A stretch of DNA of 64,000 nt from Trichoplax sp. H2. Taxonomy: Eukaryota; Placozoa; Uniplacotomia; Trichoplacea. The notes beneath the pieces were generated by a model. It had not been told where the DNA came from, searched no databases, and saw nothing but the letters and a program-made list of their open reading frames with translations. The stretch covers positions 1-64,000 of the forward strand of contig NOWV01000150.1 of assembly GCA_003344405.1 (NCBI GenBank). Direction: 5' to 3'. The position numbers and the translations under genes were made by a program. Numbering within the stretch: the first letter of the stretch is position 1; the number at the start of each line of letters is the position of its first letter. This document shows, in pieces, positions 13,494 to 30,053 of this stretch.

Positions 13494-15451
13494 CTTCATT
13501 AAGGTAGATTAAATAGCACAAATAAGATATTGGAACGCTTTAAAGATTTTTTGAAATAAGCTGTAGTTATAAATACTAGCTAATTTCAGCGAAGAGTATG
13601 CAATTACAAGATCCTATAATTACGAGCATATAGCTTCAGAACAATGATCATCGTTCAATGCAGGATATATAGTAATCTATCAAGGCTACGAAAATCATAT
13701 CTATGTAGTATGCAGACATATATTGCTATATTGTATGGTAAGCTGTATTAATTATATCATGCTCTCAGCTAGCATGATAGCAAAGAAATCTTTATCAGGC
13801 CGGTAGGCAATGCTGAGATTTTTGCCTCTGCACTTTCGTAATCTTTTTACGATTTAAATTCGCTCTGTATACTGTAGAGTATTCCTATCAAAATTGATTC
13901 TAACTTGCAGTACACGCTATGTTGTATCACTAAGGACGTAGACTAAAATACTGTGTAGTATTAATAATATAGTACATGTAGGCTTTCATAATAATACGTG
14001 CATATTGAAGATATATGCACATCAAAGCAAAGTTGTTATGGCTTTCGGATCAATTGTACATATACCGAATTATTTTGGAAGTTTACTTATCGCTTACTTC
14101 AGTATGGAATTTTGTTACAATTGATAGAATCGGCTACCGCAGCTTGCATACGCAATGAATAGAATTGGGTTGGAATCAGTTGAAGACTCTGAAGATATGA
14201 AATAGGAATCGCATGCGTACAGTAATAGTGTAAAAAGATCTCACAAGGTTTATGATTGATTTGGGAAAGGGAATAGAATTTTTTGTTGCAAAAATGAATC
14301 CAATTTATTTACGATAGCCAATTAATTTAGGGTCAAATGCTTGAATGGAATTGGAAAACTAGCCTAGTGCTAACAGTAATCTTAATGAACATGATAGATA
14401 TCATACCACACTTACTGGTCTAAACTACGGTAGTACAGTACTGTATAAATATTTTCAGAGAATTCTGTACAGTACAGTACGGTACAGTACAATGTACTGT
14501 ACTATGCACTGATTACGTCGCCTAGTAAAGATCTCTGCGCAAACGCAGTTAGTGCAAAAATCTACAGTATGCAGCATGCACTACAGTACTGTACAGTAAA
14601 GTACTGTACGGTATACTGTTGTACAGTACAGTACAGTACAGTACAGCACAGTACTAATACTGTAGAACTGTACCAGTACTGATAATGTGCAAAGACGAAA
14701 GGCTGTTGTGGACGAAATGGCGAAAGGATCCAAAGATAAAATGAAAAAAAAGAAGAAATTAGAGGAACGAGAAATTGTGAAGAAGCTTAAAAAGCAGGTT
14801 GATTGTAAATTGATTTATAATAGTCGAATTAAGTCATGTGAGGTATATTGNNNNNNNNNNNNNNNNNNNNGGTCAAATGCTTGAATGGAATTGGAAAACT
14901 AGCCTAGTGCTAACAGTAATCTTAATGAACATGATAGATATCATACCACACTTACTGGTCTAAACTACGGTAGTATAAATATTTTCAGAGAATTCTGTAC
15001 AGTACAGTACAGTACAGTACAGTACAGTACAGTACAATGTACTATGCACTTATTACGTCGCCTAGTAAAGATCTCTGCGCAAACGCAGCTAGTGCAAAAA
15101 TCTACAGTATGCAGCATGCGCTACAGTACAGTACAGTACTGTATACTGTAGGGTGTCTCGTAAAAAATTACCGACGATTGAAATCATATGAAAACACAAT
15201 TTCAACACCAAATTAGACAAATTTGGTATCAGTCTATTACAAATAAGATGCTATATGTATATATATAATTTAAATTTATATAAAACGTGCTAAAGCTACT
15301 AATATTAGCACTTAAAGTCAAAAGTATTTATATAAATTCTGGCGTTTTTCTACAGTACGTACAGTACATTGTAATAAGGGTTACAGTACTAATACTGTAG
15401 AACAGCACCAGTACTGATAATGTGTAAAGACGAAAGGCTGTTGTGGACGAA
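13494..15451. other. Divergent intergenic region RAP1GDS1 / LARP7, with assembly gap
   Basis: This 5'-5' gap should hold both promoters and the missing first exon of RAP1GDS1. It contains GTAC-palindrome tracts (14430-14660 and 14998-15150), a run of 20 Ns at 14851-14870, and an imperfect duplication of the sequence beside the Ns (described separately). I could not identify the RAP1GDS1 first exon. Confidence 0.6.
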
Positions 15452-15585
15452 ATGGCGAAAGGATCCAAAGATAAATTGAAAAAAAAGAAGAAATTAGAGG
15501 AACGAGAAATTGTGAAGAAGCTTAAAAAGCAGGTTGATTGTAAATTGATTTATAATAGTCGAATTAAGTCATGTGAGGTATATTG
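14331..15585. repeat. Contig-overlap duplication flanking a 20-N gap
   Basis: Copy 1 is 14331-14850 and copy 2 is 14871-15585. Copy 1 ends exactly where the Ns begin, and copy 2 begins exactly where the Ns end. This is the signature of two contigs whose ends overlap but were not merged. The copies differ in GTAC-tract length, in scattered substitutions and in an insertion of about 200 bp in copy 2 (about 15150-15350). The LARP7 first exon occurs in both (about 14698-14794 and 15452-15529). Copy 1 has ATG where copy 2 has TTG, a Met/Leu difference in the KDKM/KDKL tract. Confidence 0.85.
14430..14660. repeat. GTAC-palindrome cluster (copy 2 at 14998-15150)
   Basis: Runs of GTACAGTACAGTACAGTAC and TACTGTACAGTA interrupted by a short unique spacer containing CTGCGCAAACGCAG. 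It is present in both copies of the contig overlap with different repeat counts, as expected of allelic length variation. It lies less than 1 kb upstream of the LARP7 start codon. Confidence 0.8.
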
Positions 15586-18500
15586 CAACGATACAATGTG
15601 CATTGAATGTACGAACTGCGCCAGCTCCACTGCTAAGCAATCCTCAGCTTTGGCATTGAGTGCACACATAATGTAGTGGTTAGTAAATTAGTCAAAGAAA
15701 TTTCCAGTTAATGCAATAGAATGCACTTCTCCAAATTGTTTTCACTCTTATAAAATGGACAGTCAACACATTTTCCGCTGCACTATACTTCTCTCTCAAT
15801 TATTTTGATATATTGATACTGTACTACAGTCTACAGCATTTAAAAGCGTATGATTACCCACGTTTTAAGCTGAGCTATTTATACTGAATGGAGTTGTTAG
15901 CTTACTGTAAATAAGAAAATTACTTTTGAATATACTGTAAGTGTATTCCAGCCCTAGTTTATACGATATTTCTAATTACGGAACTAAAATAACGTTATAA
16001 ACTTTCTGACAGCCTGTTAACTAGCTATGGTATCATGCCTGCTTAGATAGACTGATAATTATAATTTATCACACATGCATTATATCGGTATTAGAATATA
16101 CTTTTGCATGCAGATATAAAGTTACGATTTATGCCCACTACGCTTATGCAGTACAACACAATTTAAGAGCAGGACTCTAAGCCAACCATCAAAATAAAAA
16201 TGATGTAAACTGTCTTGTATTACAGCTATAAATAGGGTCAGTACGGTAGTGGACTGCTTACACCACTATTATGAACTCTATCGCACTCGACTTACAGTAG
16301 CTGGTAAAAAATTTGATTGCTTGTCCTATGATCTGTAAGTTGTAACGCTAGCTATGTAACATCATAAACCTTTAGAACTACTAGTTCTAGAGTTCCATAG
16401 TAACATGCAGGCTATTTATTTTATAGATATGATTATTATCTTTGTTTTTCTGAAGGCTGTTATATGCGCGTACATTATACCCGAACAATAAATTATGCTG
16501 CACAATCAATACTGAAATAAGCTAACAGCGATACATGTGCAAATATCTAGATATGCATACCGATGTGTTACAAACCTCATTGTTTTATCAAAGTTTAGAA
16601 GCATTTATGTTCATTAATAACATAGATAACGTCCAATTAAAATAAAATATACGTCTTTTGTAGTTCGAATTTTATTTTAGCGATGCAAATCTGCAAAAAG
16701 ACAAGTTCTTGCGCAAGATGATTGACGAAGACGAAAACGGATGTAAGTTAATACACTTGATTACTATATACAAATGCAGGAAACGAGTACTGTAGATAAG
16801 CCTGCTGTCTATCTTAAATCCAGTTTTAGGAAAACGCTGTATTAAAGGTTATAGTATAGTTAGGCACAATTTTTCAGTATAGGAGTAATTTTATAAACTA
16901 GTTGTTGCGCATGAAATTAAGAGGCAAACACCTTGTGGTGACCCAACGCACTGCTGAACCGTTACTTTACAGTCTACAAGTGTCAGAATCAACACGTTTT
17001 AATATCAAGCTATTTCAGATTTAGAAATATTATCGTTTTAATAATGTGAGATATTAATATAGAACACTGCACGTCTACAGCATAGCAAACTATTACAGTA
17101 ACTTTATTTGATGACTGCTGTAGTATTACTAACCTGCTGAAAAGCGAGGCATATTATCTTAATGTTATTCTATTGTATATCTTCAAGATGTCGACGTTGC
17201 TATATTTAAGAAATTCAACAAAGTTAAAGCCCTCACTGACAATTTTAGCTTAGTTATTAAAGCTATCAAGATGTTAGATGGATTAGAGGTAAAGTACGAA
17301 CTGAACTGTCTGTAATCAGGCTGCTTTGCCCTAACATATCTAGATTGCATTGGATTATGTCAACGTTAGCAATTTAGCATAATTATCTTTATAGATGAGT
17401 GAGGATGGAGAAAGGATTAGGCGTCGCACTACGATACCAGCTGCAGAATGTATTGATGAAAGAACGATCTATGTGGTATTGGATTAACTTTAATTGCACT
17501 TTCATGTAGAAATGATGTCTAAGCTATTGTAATAGCTATAATTTTATTATTTAAATATCTCTTTATCTATAAATTACAATTCTTATAGTTTAGTTATGCT
17601 AACTTTTTTTGGAATATTACAGGATGCAACTATTTTATAACGATACTAAACATGGTGTTAATTGTTTTTGTCTAATTTAGGAAGTTATCCCAAAGCGCGT
17701 AGATCACGAGTGGGTGAGGAAGCACTTTGATAAATTTGGAGAAATTCTATATGTAAGGTGAGTAGATCATAGTTCGCTTCTATCGTTTTAGATAATGTTA
17801 TTAGTTTAAGTGCCAATTTTTGTTATAACAAATACAATACAACTAAAAAGTACGATAATCGTCTGACCTTATTATTCTGGTATCAAATCAAACGAAAGTA
17901 TCCCGAAATATAAAAGTACAGGAGACAATAAAGGTTTTGCCTTTGTTGAATACAAGGATCCTGAGAATGCACAGAAAGCCTGTAGAGTATGCCGACAATA
18001 GAAAATAATATTTTATTACCGAAAACGTTAAATCCTATCTTAACGCAAACAATAAAACTGCGTATTATCTATAGGCGTACATCGAAAATTCAACATTTAA
18101 TGATTCAGAACTTGAAAATAATTCTGGACAGGTAGTCAAATGATATGCAATTCTTTGACATAGTTTATAGCCTAAAATTATCTTTTCTATCATTAACAAT
18201 ATACTTTAGGAGTCCGTAAATGTTGACCACCTAGTTAAGAAAAGAAAATTGAGCGATGAAGACGTTAAGAAAGCGATACAATCGATCGAAAAAAAGCCTA
18301 AAGTAGATAAAGGAGAAGAGAAAACCGTCTATAGTGAAGTAAAGTCTGATTACAATAATTCAGAGATGGATAAATCTAATCAAACGGTTGGAAAAGTAAT
18401 AGGAATACTATCTAGTAAAGTAGTTTGGTTAGAATAACTAAGCGTCTTTGAATATCTAGAATCGTAAGGATAGTGATAAGAAAATTGATGAAACAAAAGA

Positions 18501-19687
18501 TTCGAAGGCCGCTTCGCAACGAAAGCCTAACGCAACCAATCAGCCGTTTAAAGTAATCTCAAAGTGAGTTTGATCCAGAATTCGACTGTCTTTTGTTTTA
18601 TTTCATCAGTATAATTTTATAAGTATTTCGTAAAAATTATCAACCTTTTCAATGATAGACTTAAATGGCTCGAATATAAAATGCAGTATAAGGAACAACA
18701 GAAGGAACGTATGAGAAATATTAAACAGGATTTCAATAGAGAATCAGATGTAGCAGAACAGCCAATAAATCGCAATAAATCCAATATAAGCTATCAACCG
18801 GGTGTAATTTTGTGTGTTAACAGCTCAAGCGACGATGGATTACAAAAGAAAGTTATTAAAGTACGTTTGAAAAGTTCATAACGTATACTTCGACTTCAAT
18901 TTTTTGATTATAACCTAATTCTTGCTTTAGGCTAGTTATTGCGATTTATTTAATCATATTATGAATGTATTTTATACAGTCAATGATACCAGATGCGGTG
19001 AAAGTTCAATATATCGATATCATTGATGGAAATTCTACTGTAAGTTTCACTAAATTCTTTGACGTAAACATTAAATGCGGTATCTCTACACGTTTACATA
19101 AATTTTAAATTATTTTTGTACTTATTAGGGTTATATTCGATTAGCGTCTGAGGATGATACTAGCAAATTATTAGAAAAATTCAAAGACACTAATTTAAGT
19201 GAATCTAACTCCGAAATTAATCTTAACATTAAGTGGCATAAACTGGAAGGTAAAATGTTCAAGTAGAAATTTATAGAGGAAATCTTGATGTTTTTGTAAC
19301 GACTAATAAAAATGTATGTAGTAACACTACTACATTAGCTTCATCATATAAAGATTTTTGTATTTGACTTTGAAGGAGTAGAAGAAGAAAAATATTGGAA
19401 AAAAATAATTGAAGATAAGAAGCACCGAACTCATAAACAATCTGTCCGAAAGAACAAGAAGGGATCTGAAAAGGTAATGCAAAATTGCTTACAGTAGAAT
19501 TGAAGTAAAATTTGCTTTTCATTCAGTATCGATGTTGACATGGACGTACTGGCATATTCATATTTATGCAGAGCTTCCATACGTGTACAACTAATTTCTT
19601 AATCAACCCTTAATCTAGATACTGAATAAAGCCGAAAAGAGAGTTTCGAAAGCGTCATCATCGCATATCTTCTTTCCTGATAGTTAA
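15452..19687 (+). CDS. LARP7: La-related protein 7 (7SK snRNP / telomerase-type RNA-binding protein)
   Basis: LARP7 binds the 3' U-tract and hairpin of 7SK-type RNAs and stabilises the P-TEFb-inhibiting snRNP in the nucleus. Fourteen exons: 15452-15529, 16664-16742, about 17188-17288, 17395-17475, 17681-17757, 17899-17986, 18075-18131, 18210-18395, 18460-18563, 18659-18860, 18980-19039, 19129-19249, 19376-19473, 19619-19687. Domain order is complete. A Lys-rich N-terminus leads into the La motif (EFYFSDANLQKDKFLR, then KFNKVKALTD). RRM1 follows (RTIYVEVIPK, KYKSTGDNKGFAFVEY), then a charged linker. The C-terminal xRRM runs from PGVILCVNSS to EEEKYWKKI and a basic tail. Phases agree across the splices checked. 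The ATG at 15452 is chosen because this copy has an in-frame stop (GTG-TAA) just upstream. The 18396 donor keeps the frame open, while reading through reaches a stop at 18435. Confidence 0.9.
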
Positions 19688-20743
19688 ATGGCTGAATAAA
19701 TTTCCTTGGAAATATCGTAGTCCAAAATTAGTCATAAAGTTAAAATTTATGACACGCATTTGAACTTGTTTTATTACTGTATAACTTATTCTTTCAATTA
19801 TTTAATTCTCTCATGAAGCTGTATCTTTTCTATTGCTCACTCAGATGATATGTAGATGTTTTATATTAATATATTAGGCTGTGTTTGGAGCTAACTATGG
19901 TTTAGGCTGCTGTACATCTTTAAAACATTGTCTAGCACTGTACATTTGTAGGTAAAGGCTGTTAATTAAAAGCAGTGTATCATGCTTGATTCGTTTTTAT
20001 CCATGTTTCTTTTCATTTATTTATGATTACGGCGATATAACTTACGTATCGTCAATTGTATGATGGCTCTGATCTGGTAATTATGATCAAAATTTATATC
20101 AATTTCGTAAGGCTATACAATACATAAGGGAAAACTTTATTTTAAGGGAGTACGCAGCCTTCATCAACATTCAATTCAGTATTTAGTTCGAAAATAACGC
20201 TTTTTCTAAAACTTACAACAATCATTTGCTTACTCCAGACATTTTATCGTTACGGCTATTTAATCACATAAAATCACCTTTCATGGTCAAAAATCTGTTC
20301 TAATTCAAATCCAATTCAAGTTTTCTATAATTGAATAACTTGTATTGAATATTGAATATAGAATATAACTATTATGTCAAGTAACTATCTTCGATGTTAC
20401 AATTCAGAAAAAGTACGTTTCAGAAGATAATTAAGTCGAATATTAGGTTAGGATGTCGCATGAAGAGATTGGTTATTACACTGCCTGATTAATTATCGTA
20501 CCCGTTTGCTTTATATGAACCATAAGTAATATAAAAGTTATTAATGATAACTATAATTCAATAGCAAAAAAATATCGTATCGTATAGTAATTTACTTAAT
20601 AAGTTTAAGTCCAATCCGAAATGACATATTTCTCGGGTGAGCTCCAAAAATTATGTCCTAAATTGCTCGATTCAATCTTTGATATTCATGTCAAAGTACC
20701 AGAGTTGGCATACTTAATTGATTTCCCAAATTCTCCAAGAAAT
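19688..20743. other. Convergent intergenic region LARP7 / GMPPA
   Basis: A 3'-3' gap with only AT-rich sequence. There are about five scattered GTAC tetramers and no palindrome cluster. No gene, RNA or transposon was recognised. Confidence 0.6.
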
Positions 20744-25329
<4,586 letters not shown>

Positions 25330-25449
25330 GGTTTCAAAGATCGCTCACCACAGTAGCTGTTAATGGCCACTTGCAAATAGTTGTCGGATTTTAAATGGAC
25401 TCGGATAGTAATAAATGACGTCTGGTGATGACACACCCTTAGCCGTCTA

Positions 25450-25640
25450 GAGTACAGTACCACACAGTACTATGTACTGTAACCTACTGTACCAAGGACT
25501 GTGCACTGTACTGTACAGTACAGTACAGTACTGTACACTGTACTGTATGCTAGGAATTACTGAGTACTGTGTATACAGTACAGTACAGTACAGTACTCTA
25601 GTCCCTGGCTATGTACTGTACAGTACAGTCTGTACTGTAT
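25450..25640. repeat. GTAC-palindrome cluster
   Basis: Nearly continuous CTGTACTGTACAGTACAGTA-type sequence, interrupted at 25545-25570 and 25605. A second, smaller cluster with the CTGTACACTGTACA variant is at 26165-26255. Both lie between the divergent starts of GMPPA and POLK. Confidence 0.8.
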
Positions 25641-25740
25641 GGAACTGTCGTATTGTGCACGTGGACAATGGACATTCGACTACCACACCTTGTGTCACAC
25701 TACAAGGCAAAAGGCAGGGGTGTCAGTCGTATGGCCCCAG

Positions 25741-25780
25741 CCGGACGGAACCGAACCGCCCCGCCAGGGGTTCAGTCCGG
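25741..25780. other. GC-rich perfect-arm hairpin
   Basis: CCGGAC (25741-25746) pairs with GTCCGG (25775-25780), and GAACC (25748-25752) pairs with GGTTC (25769-25773). The single mismatch is 25747/25774, and the loop is 16 nt. A further TCCGGTCCG follows. The surrounding 25700-25790 is strikingly GC-rich for this genome. Function unknown; it could be a structured transcript, a regulatory site or a transposon remnant. Confidence 0.55.
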
Positions 25781-27022
25781 TCCGGTCCGTGGGATTTTTG
25801 CTTAGTTTCTGTAATTTGATGAGTTGACTGGTCTAGCCCCCTTGAGATCAGATTAAGCTATACTGTACACAGTACAGTTTAAGACCATTATTGCACAATG
25901 CACAGGCTGGGCGAGCCCTGTGAAATAGTTGAAAGATGTTCAGCGTTGCTTTAAATTATAAAGAAATGTGTACATACCTTAAATTTGGCTCCAATTCCAT
26001 GCAGATAGATCAATACAACCTTGAGTAATTGCCTCTTGATATTTGATTACTTTTTATTGCAGTATTGAAGAATTGTATTTCTTTCAATGTTCTAATACAA
26101 ACTATCAGTCGCTGTTACATGTTCGGTCGCTCGAACCAATTTACAAGTCACGTCGTCATACTCGTCTATACTTTACAGTGTACAGTACGGTAGCAAAGTG
26201 TTTGGCACAATACAATACTGTACACTGTACACTCAGTGTACAGTACAGTGTTTGGACCAGATGAGGCCGGAAATGTCTGTCCGTCCAAGAGTGTTGGGTC
26301 CAGGTCTTCTTCCAGCAGCCAACTATTTCAGTTACTATTTCAATCTTCGCAGTGTCTGCTATGGACTACTAAAATACCAATGTTAATAATTTTAGTAATC
26401 CATGTCCATGCCATGACTGTACTGGATCATAAATGAGTGTACATAGCGACCCTTCTCTCTATTTGACTCCTATTTCAAAGTCGATTTGTAGTACATCAAT
26501 GATCGCTACAGTGTCCTGAATGTCAGCATAACAATAGACAAGATTGTCCCTTGACATGTCCATACACGTCCGTACGATGTTCTGTATGCACAACATTTGC
26601 AGGGCTGGTTCGCGGAAATGCTCTAAAATATCCTACATGGTTAGACGATTGCTTCGATCTATTCAAGTGGAGTCTAGACGATTCGTAGGAGCTATTTTAG
26701 ACAACGTTCACACACTATCGTTGGAATAAACGTAGTAGGCAAAGAGTGAACAAGGCGTAGAGGACGGTATACGTCGACGGACTGGTGTACAATTGCACCT
26801 ACATGCCTACGTCGATTTCAAATGATGCTGTCCAACCTGCTAATATACATACTGTAAACAGTTCAGCAGCAATCATATTCTAACCGTAGTATCATCTTAA
26901 TCAGAGACTGCATCTTAGAAGATATCGATATAGCTCAAGTTTTCTTAAGAATAGTATAAATGGGATGACGATGAAATGGATTGCAATATCACCTATGCCT
27001 AATTACTAATCAATCCATCATT

Positions 27023-30000
27023 ATGGAAAATGAAATGATTGAGATAGAAAATTTCTCCGATCAATGCGATGAATTCAATGATTTCCATTCTCAAGATGAT
27101 ATTAGCGATGATGATTGGCAAGGAATATTAGATGATAATAATGATACAAGTAATACCAAATTATCCGATAATACCCAAGAGAGTGGTAATTCTACCAAGC
27201 AACAACTTAGCGACAAAATTGCTATGGCTCGCATGGGATTAAACGATAGCAAAGCTGGCATGAATGGATTAGATAAACAAAAAATCAATCGGATCATCTT
27301 AGAAGCGACTAAAGGCTCGCGCTTTTATAATAATGAAATGAGAAAAGAGAAACAAGCAACGGAAAGAGTTACACGACTAAAAGCAAAATTAACCAAGATA
27401 ACACAAGCGCAAAGATTAGCTGCACTAGATGAATTGAAACGTATGGAAAATCAGTTAGAAACTACCCGAGATTTATCTCGATTTATTGTCCATGTCGATA
27501 TGGATGCATTTTACGCTGCTATTGAAATAAGGGATAATCCTAGTCTGGCCGATAAACCCATGGCAGTAGGTGGTACTGGAATGATGGTAAGATGAGTAAA
27601 ATAGAACTCTAAATTTAAAAATTTCCACGTTTTATCCCTTGTATGCCATCTTCAATTCATTGACGGTATATTTTACAGCTTACCTCCAATTATATTGCAC
27701 GTCGATACGGAGTTCGAGCCGCTATGCCTGGTTTCATCGGTAAAAGACTTTGCCCAGATTTAGTCTTTGTTAAACCTAATTCTGCCAAGTATGCACAAGC
27801 TAGTAAAGAAGTCAGAGCAATTTTAGCTGAATATGATCCGAATTTCGCATCAGTCAGCTTGGATGAAGCTTACATGGATTTAACGGAGTACTTGGAAGGT
27901 AGAAAATGTACTTTCCCTAGCAGCCATGTTGAATTTACCGTTCCTCAGCAGGATTTAACTGAGGATATGTTAAAGATTCTTAATGAAGGTTTATTAATTA
28001 TATTATTGAGCGTTTAACGTTGCTAGAATTGTACTCTATCATCTTAGATGTCAAGATTTAAATTAATGCAGAAGGTATTTTATTTATTTATTTCAGGAAA
28101 TCATCTTTTACCATTAGATAACAAGGAAAATGATCAAGTTGCCCCTCCAACTGTTGATGGCGTTGATAGTTATAATAATTGTTCGTCTAATTCATCAATT
28201 AGAAAAGTATCGTTTGGTCATACCATAGAAGATGTCATGAGAGAAATTCGATTTAAAATTAATCGAAAGACAAAACTTACAGCAAGTGCTGGTATAGGAC
28301 CCAATAAAATGCTAGCTAAAATTTGCTCTGATTGGAAGAAACCTAATGGACAATTTAAAGTAGAATTTACTCGAGATAAAATAATAGAATTTATGCGACA
28401 ACTTCCGACTAGAAAGGTACAGCATTGATTAAATTTAAAATCTTTCATCTACATGGGAGGATCAAGACCGTCACTAAATACTTCAACTCTTACTGTTATC
28501 TTTAATATTTCCTTAAGATTTCAGGTATCGGCAAAGTCAGTGAGAGATTACTAAATGAGATTGAAATTTCGAACTGCAAGGAACTCTATGATAAAAGAGA
28601 TTTGATTTATTTGCTATTCTCCAATGTATCAACAAAGTTTTTCTTAGCTGTTGCAATGGGCATCGGATCCAATGAAGTTAGTAGGTAAACAGAAACTAAT
28701 TCTTTTCGCATTAACTGGCTTCTGGAACGCTCGAAGGAATCCTTTCAAAGAAATTCAATCATACATCATACTAATGTTTTGCTTTTTCCTTTTTTGCATC
28801 TTAAGCAAAAATTATCAAAGAAAAAGTATTAGTTGTGAAAGGTATTAACAAATCTCTAATAATTAATGAATTAATTAGAATCACTGCGATCGAACATTTT
28901 TCGTAGCATTACGTGTATCGTTGTTTATGAATTATAGTAACTGACAGTCAGTGATGAATTATTATGTGATGCTAGTTTGCGTAATATACATGTTATAGAC
29001 ATATTGTAAAAGTCTATTACCCTACTCATTGCACAAACTATATTAAATATTCAATTGACACTATAGGACATTTGGAGAAATTAGTAGATTAGCAGACATG
29101 CTCGTTAAATGCCAGAAACTATGTGATAATCTGGCAAACCACATGAAGAAAGAGAACATTACGGTAATTGCTAGAATGAACTATGTGTACTTTAACTCAA
29201 TGTAGAGTGCGATATAACATACACATGTATCGATTATAAAAAAACAAGGATATTAGCATTGGCCCCAAGTATAAAGTCACTTTCTTCATTACTCGCTTGC
29301 TAAATTTACCTATCCATAAATTTTACGTATACGATTTTTTAGGGTCGATGTTTAACTGTGAAACTAAAGACCGTTGCATTTGAGGTTAAACAACGCTCAG
29401 TATCGCTAAAACACCACACAAATTCTACAACTGAAATGTTTAACATTGCATCAGAAGTTATTCGGTCAGAACGTTTAGCTTGCCAACCCGAAAGACTTCG
29501 TTTACGATTGATGGGAATCAAAATGTCCACGCTAAAACGTCATGAATCGGATGAAAAATCTATACAAGATACGTTAACACGTTACTTTAACAAATACGAT
29601 GAAAACTGCTCGCAATCGCAATCGACAATAAATGAATCAAGTAAGAGTTGTATCAACATAGAACAGCATAAATTAGACGAAAAATCTAAGCCAGACAAAG
29701 TAACTTGTTACTTTAGTAAATACGACGAAAATAGCTCGCAATTGCAATCAACAATGAAGGAAGCAAGTAAGAATTGTGACAACATGGAAAAGGTTACTTG
29801 TCCTGTATGCGACCAATTCTATGTTTACAAATCTGATGAAACATCGTGGCTAGCGTTACTAAATTCTCACATAGATACTTGCCTTCAACAGCCTGAAACT
29901 ATGAAACCATCTCAGTCACATAACGACTCTGTAGGAAGTTCAAAAGGAAAAGGTGTTAAGCGACGTAAGCTACAACATAATCGTATGCAGCCTACTACTG

Positions 30001-30053
30001 GTAATAAAACACTTCATAATTTTTGGCAAGCAAAAGATAATACGCACCAATAA
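27023..30053 (+). CDS. POLK: DNA polymerase kappa (Y-family translesion polymerase)
   Basis: Y-family polymerase that bypasses minor-groove lesions and extends mismatches in the nucleus. Seven exons: 27023-27586, 27679-27988, 28097-28416, 28518-28684, 28806-28841, 29067-29163, 29343-30053. The N-clasp is clear ([25 protein letters not shown]). Catalytic motifs are present: [13 protein letters not shown] with the metal-binding Asp, [16 protein letters not shown], and SLDEAYMDL with the catalytic Asp-Glu pair. Palm and thumb follow ([30 protein letters not shown]), then the little finger ([28 protein letters not shown]). The C-tail has one UBZ4-type zinc finger (CPVCDQ...HIDTC) where human has two. 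It also has a duplicated segment with a PIP-box-like QDTLTRYF, and ends with KTLHNFW, comparable to the human C-terminal PIP motif. The ATG at 27023 opens the [11 protein letters not shown] reading; the upstream in-frame codons lack another ATG. Confidence 0.93.

Larger units (their letters stand above)
25330..27022. other. Divergent intergenic region GMPPA / POLK
   Basis: A 5'-5' gap of 1.7 kb holding two GTAC-palindrome clusters (25450-25640 and 26165-26255) and a GC-rich hairpin at 25741-25780. The open frames at 25472-25827, 26043-26436 and 26544-26729 run through repeats or show no family resemblance, and I do not call them genes. Promoters of both flanking genes should lie here, but no core element was recognised with confidence. 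Confidence 0.6.

Noticed and set aside
14687-14850. A second LARP7-like gene start
   Set aside because: It is the other side of an unmerged contig overlap, ending exactly at the N run.
25755-25785. Possible tRNA, from the T-arm-like GGTTCAGTCC
   Set aside because: No acceptor stem, D-arm or anticodon arm fits around it; the sequence is better explained as one long hairpin.
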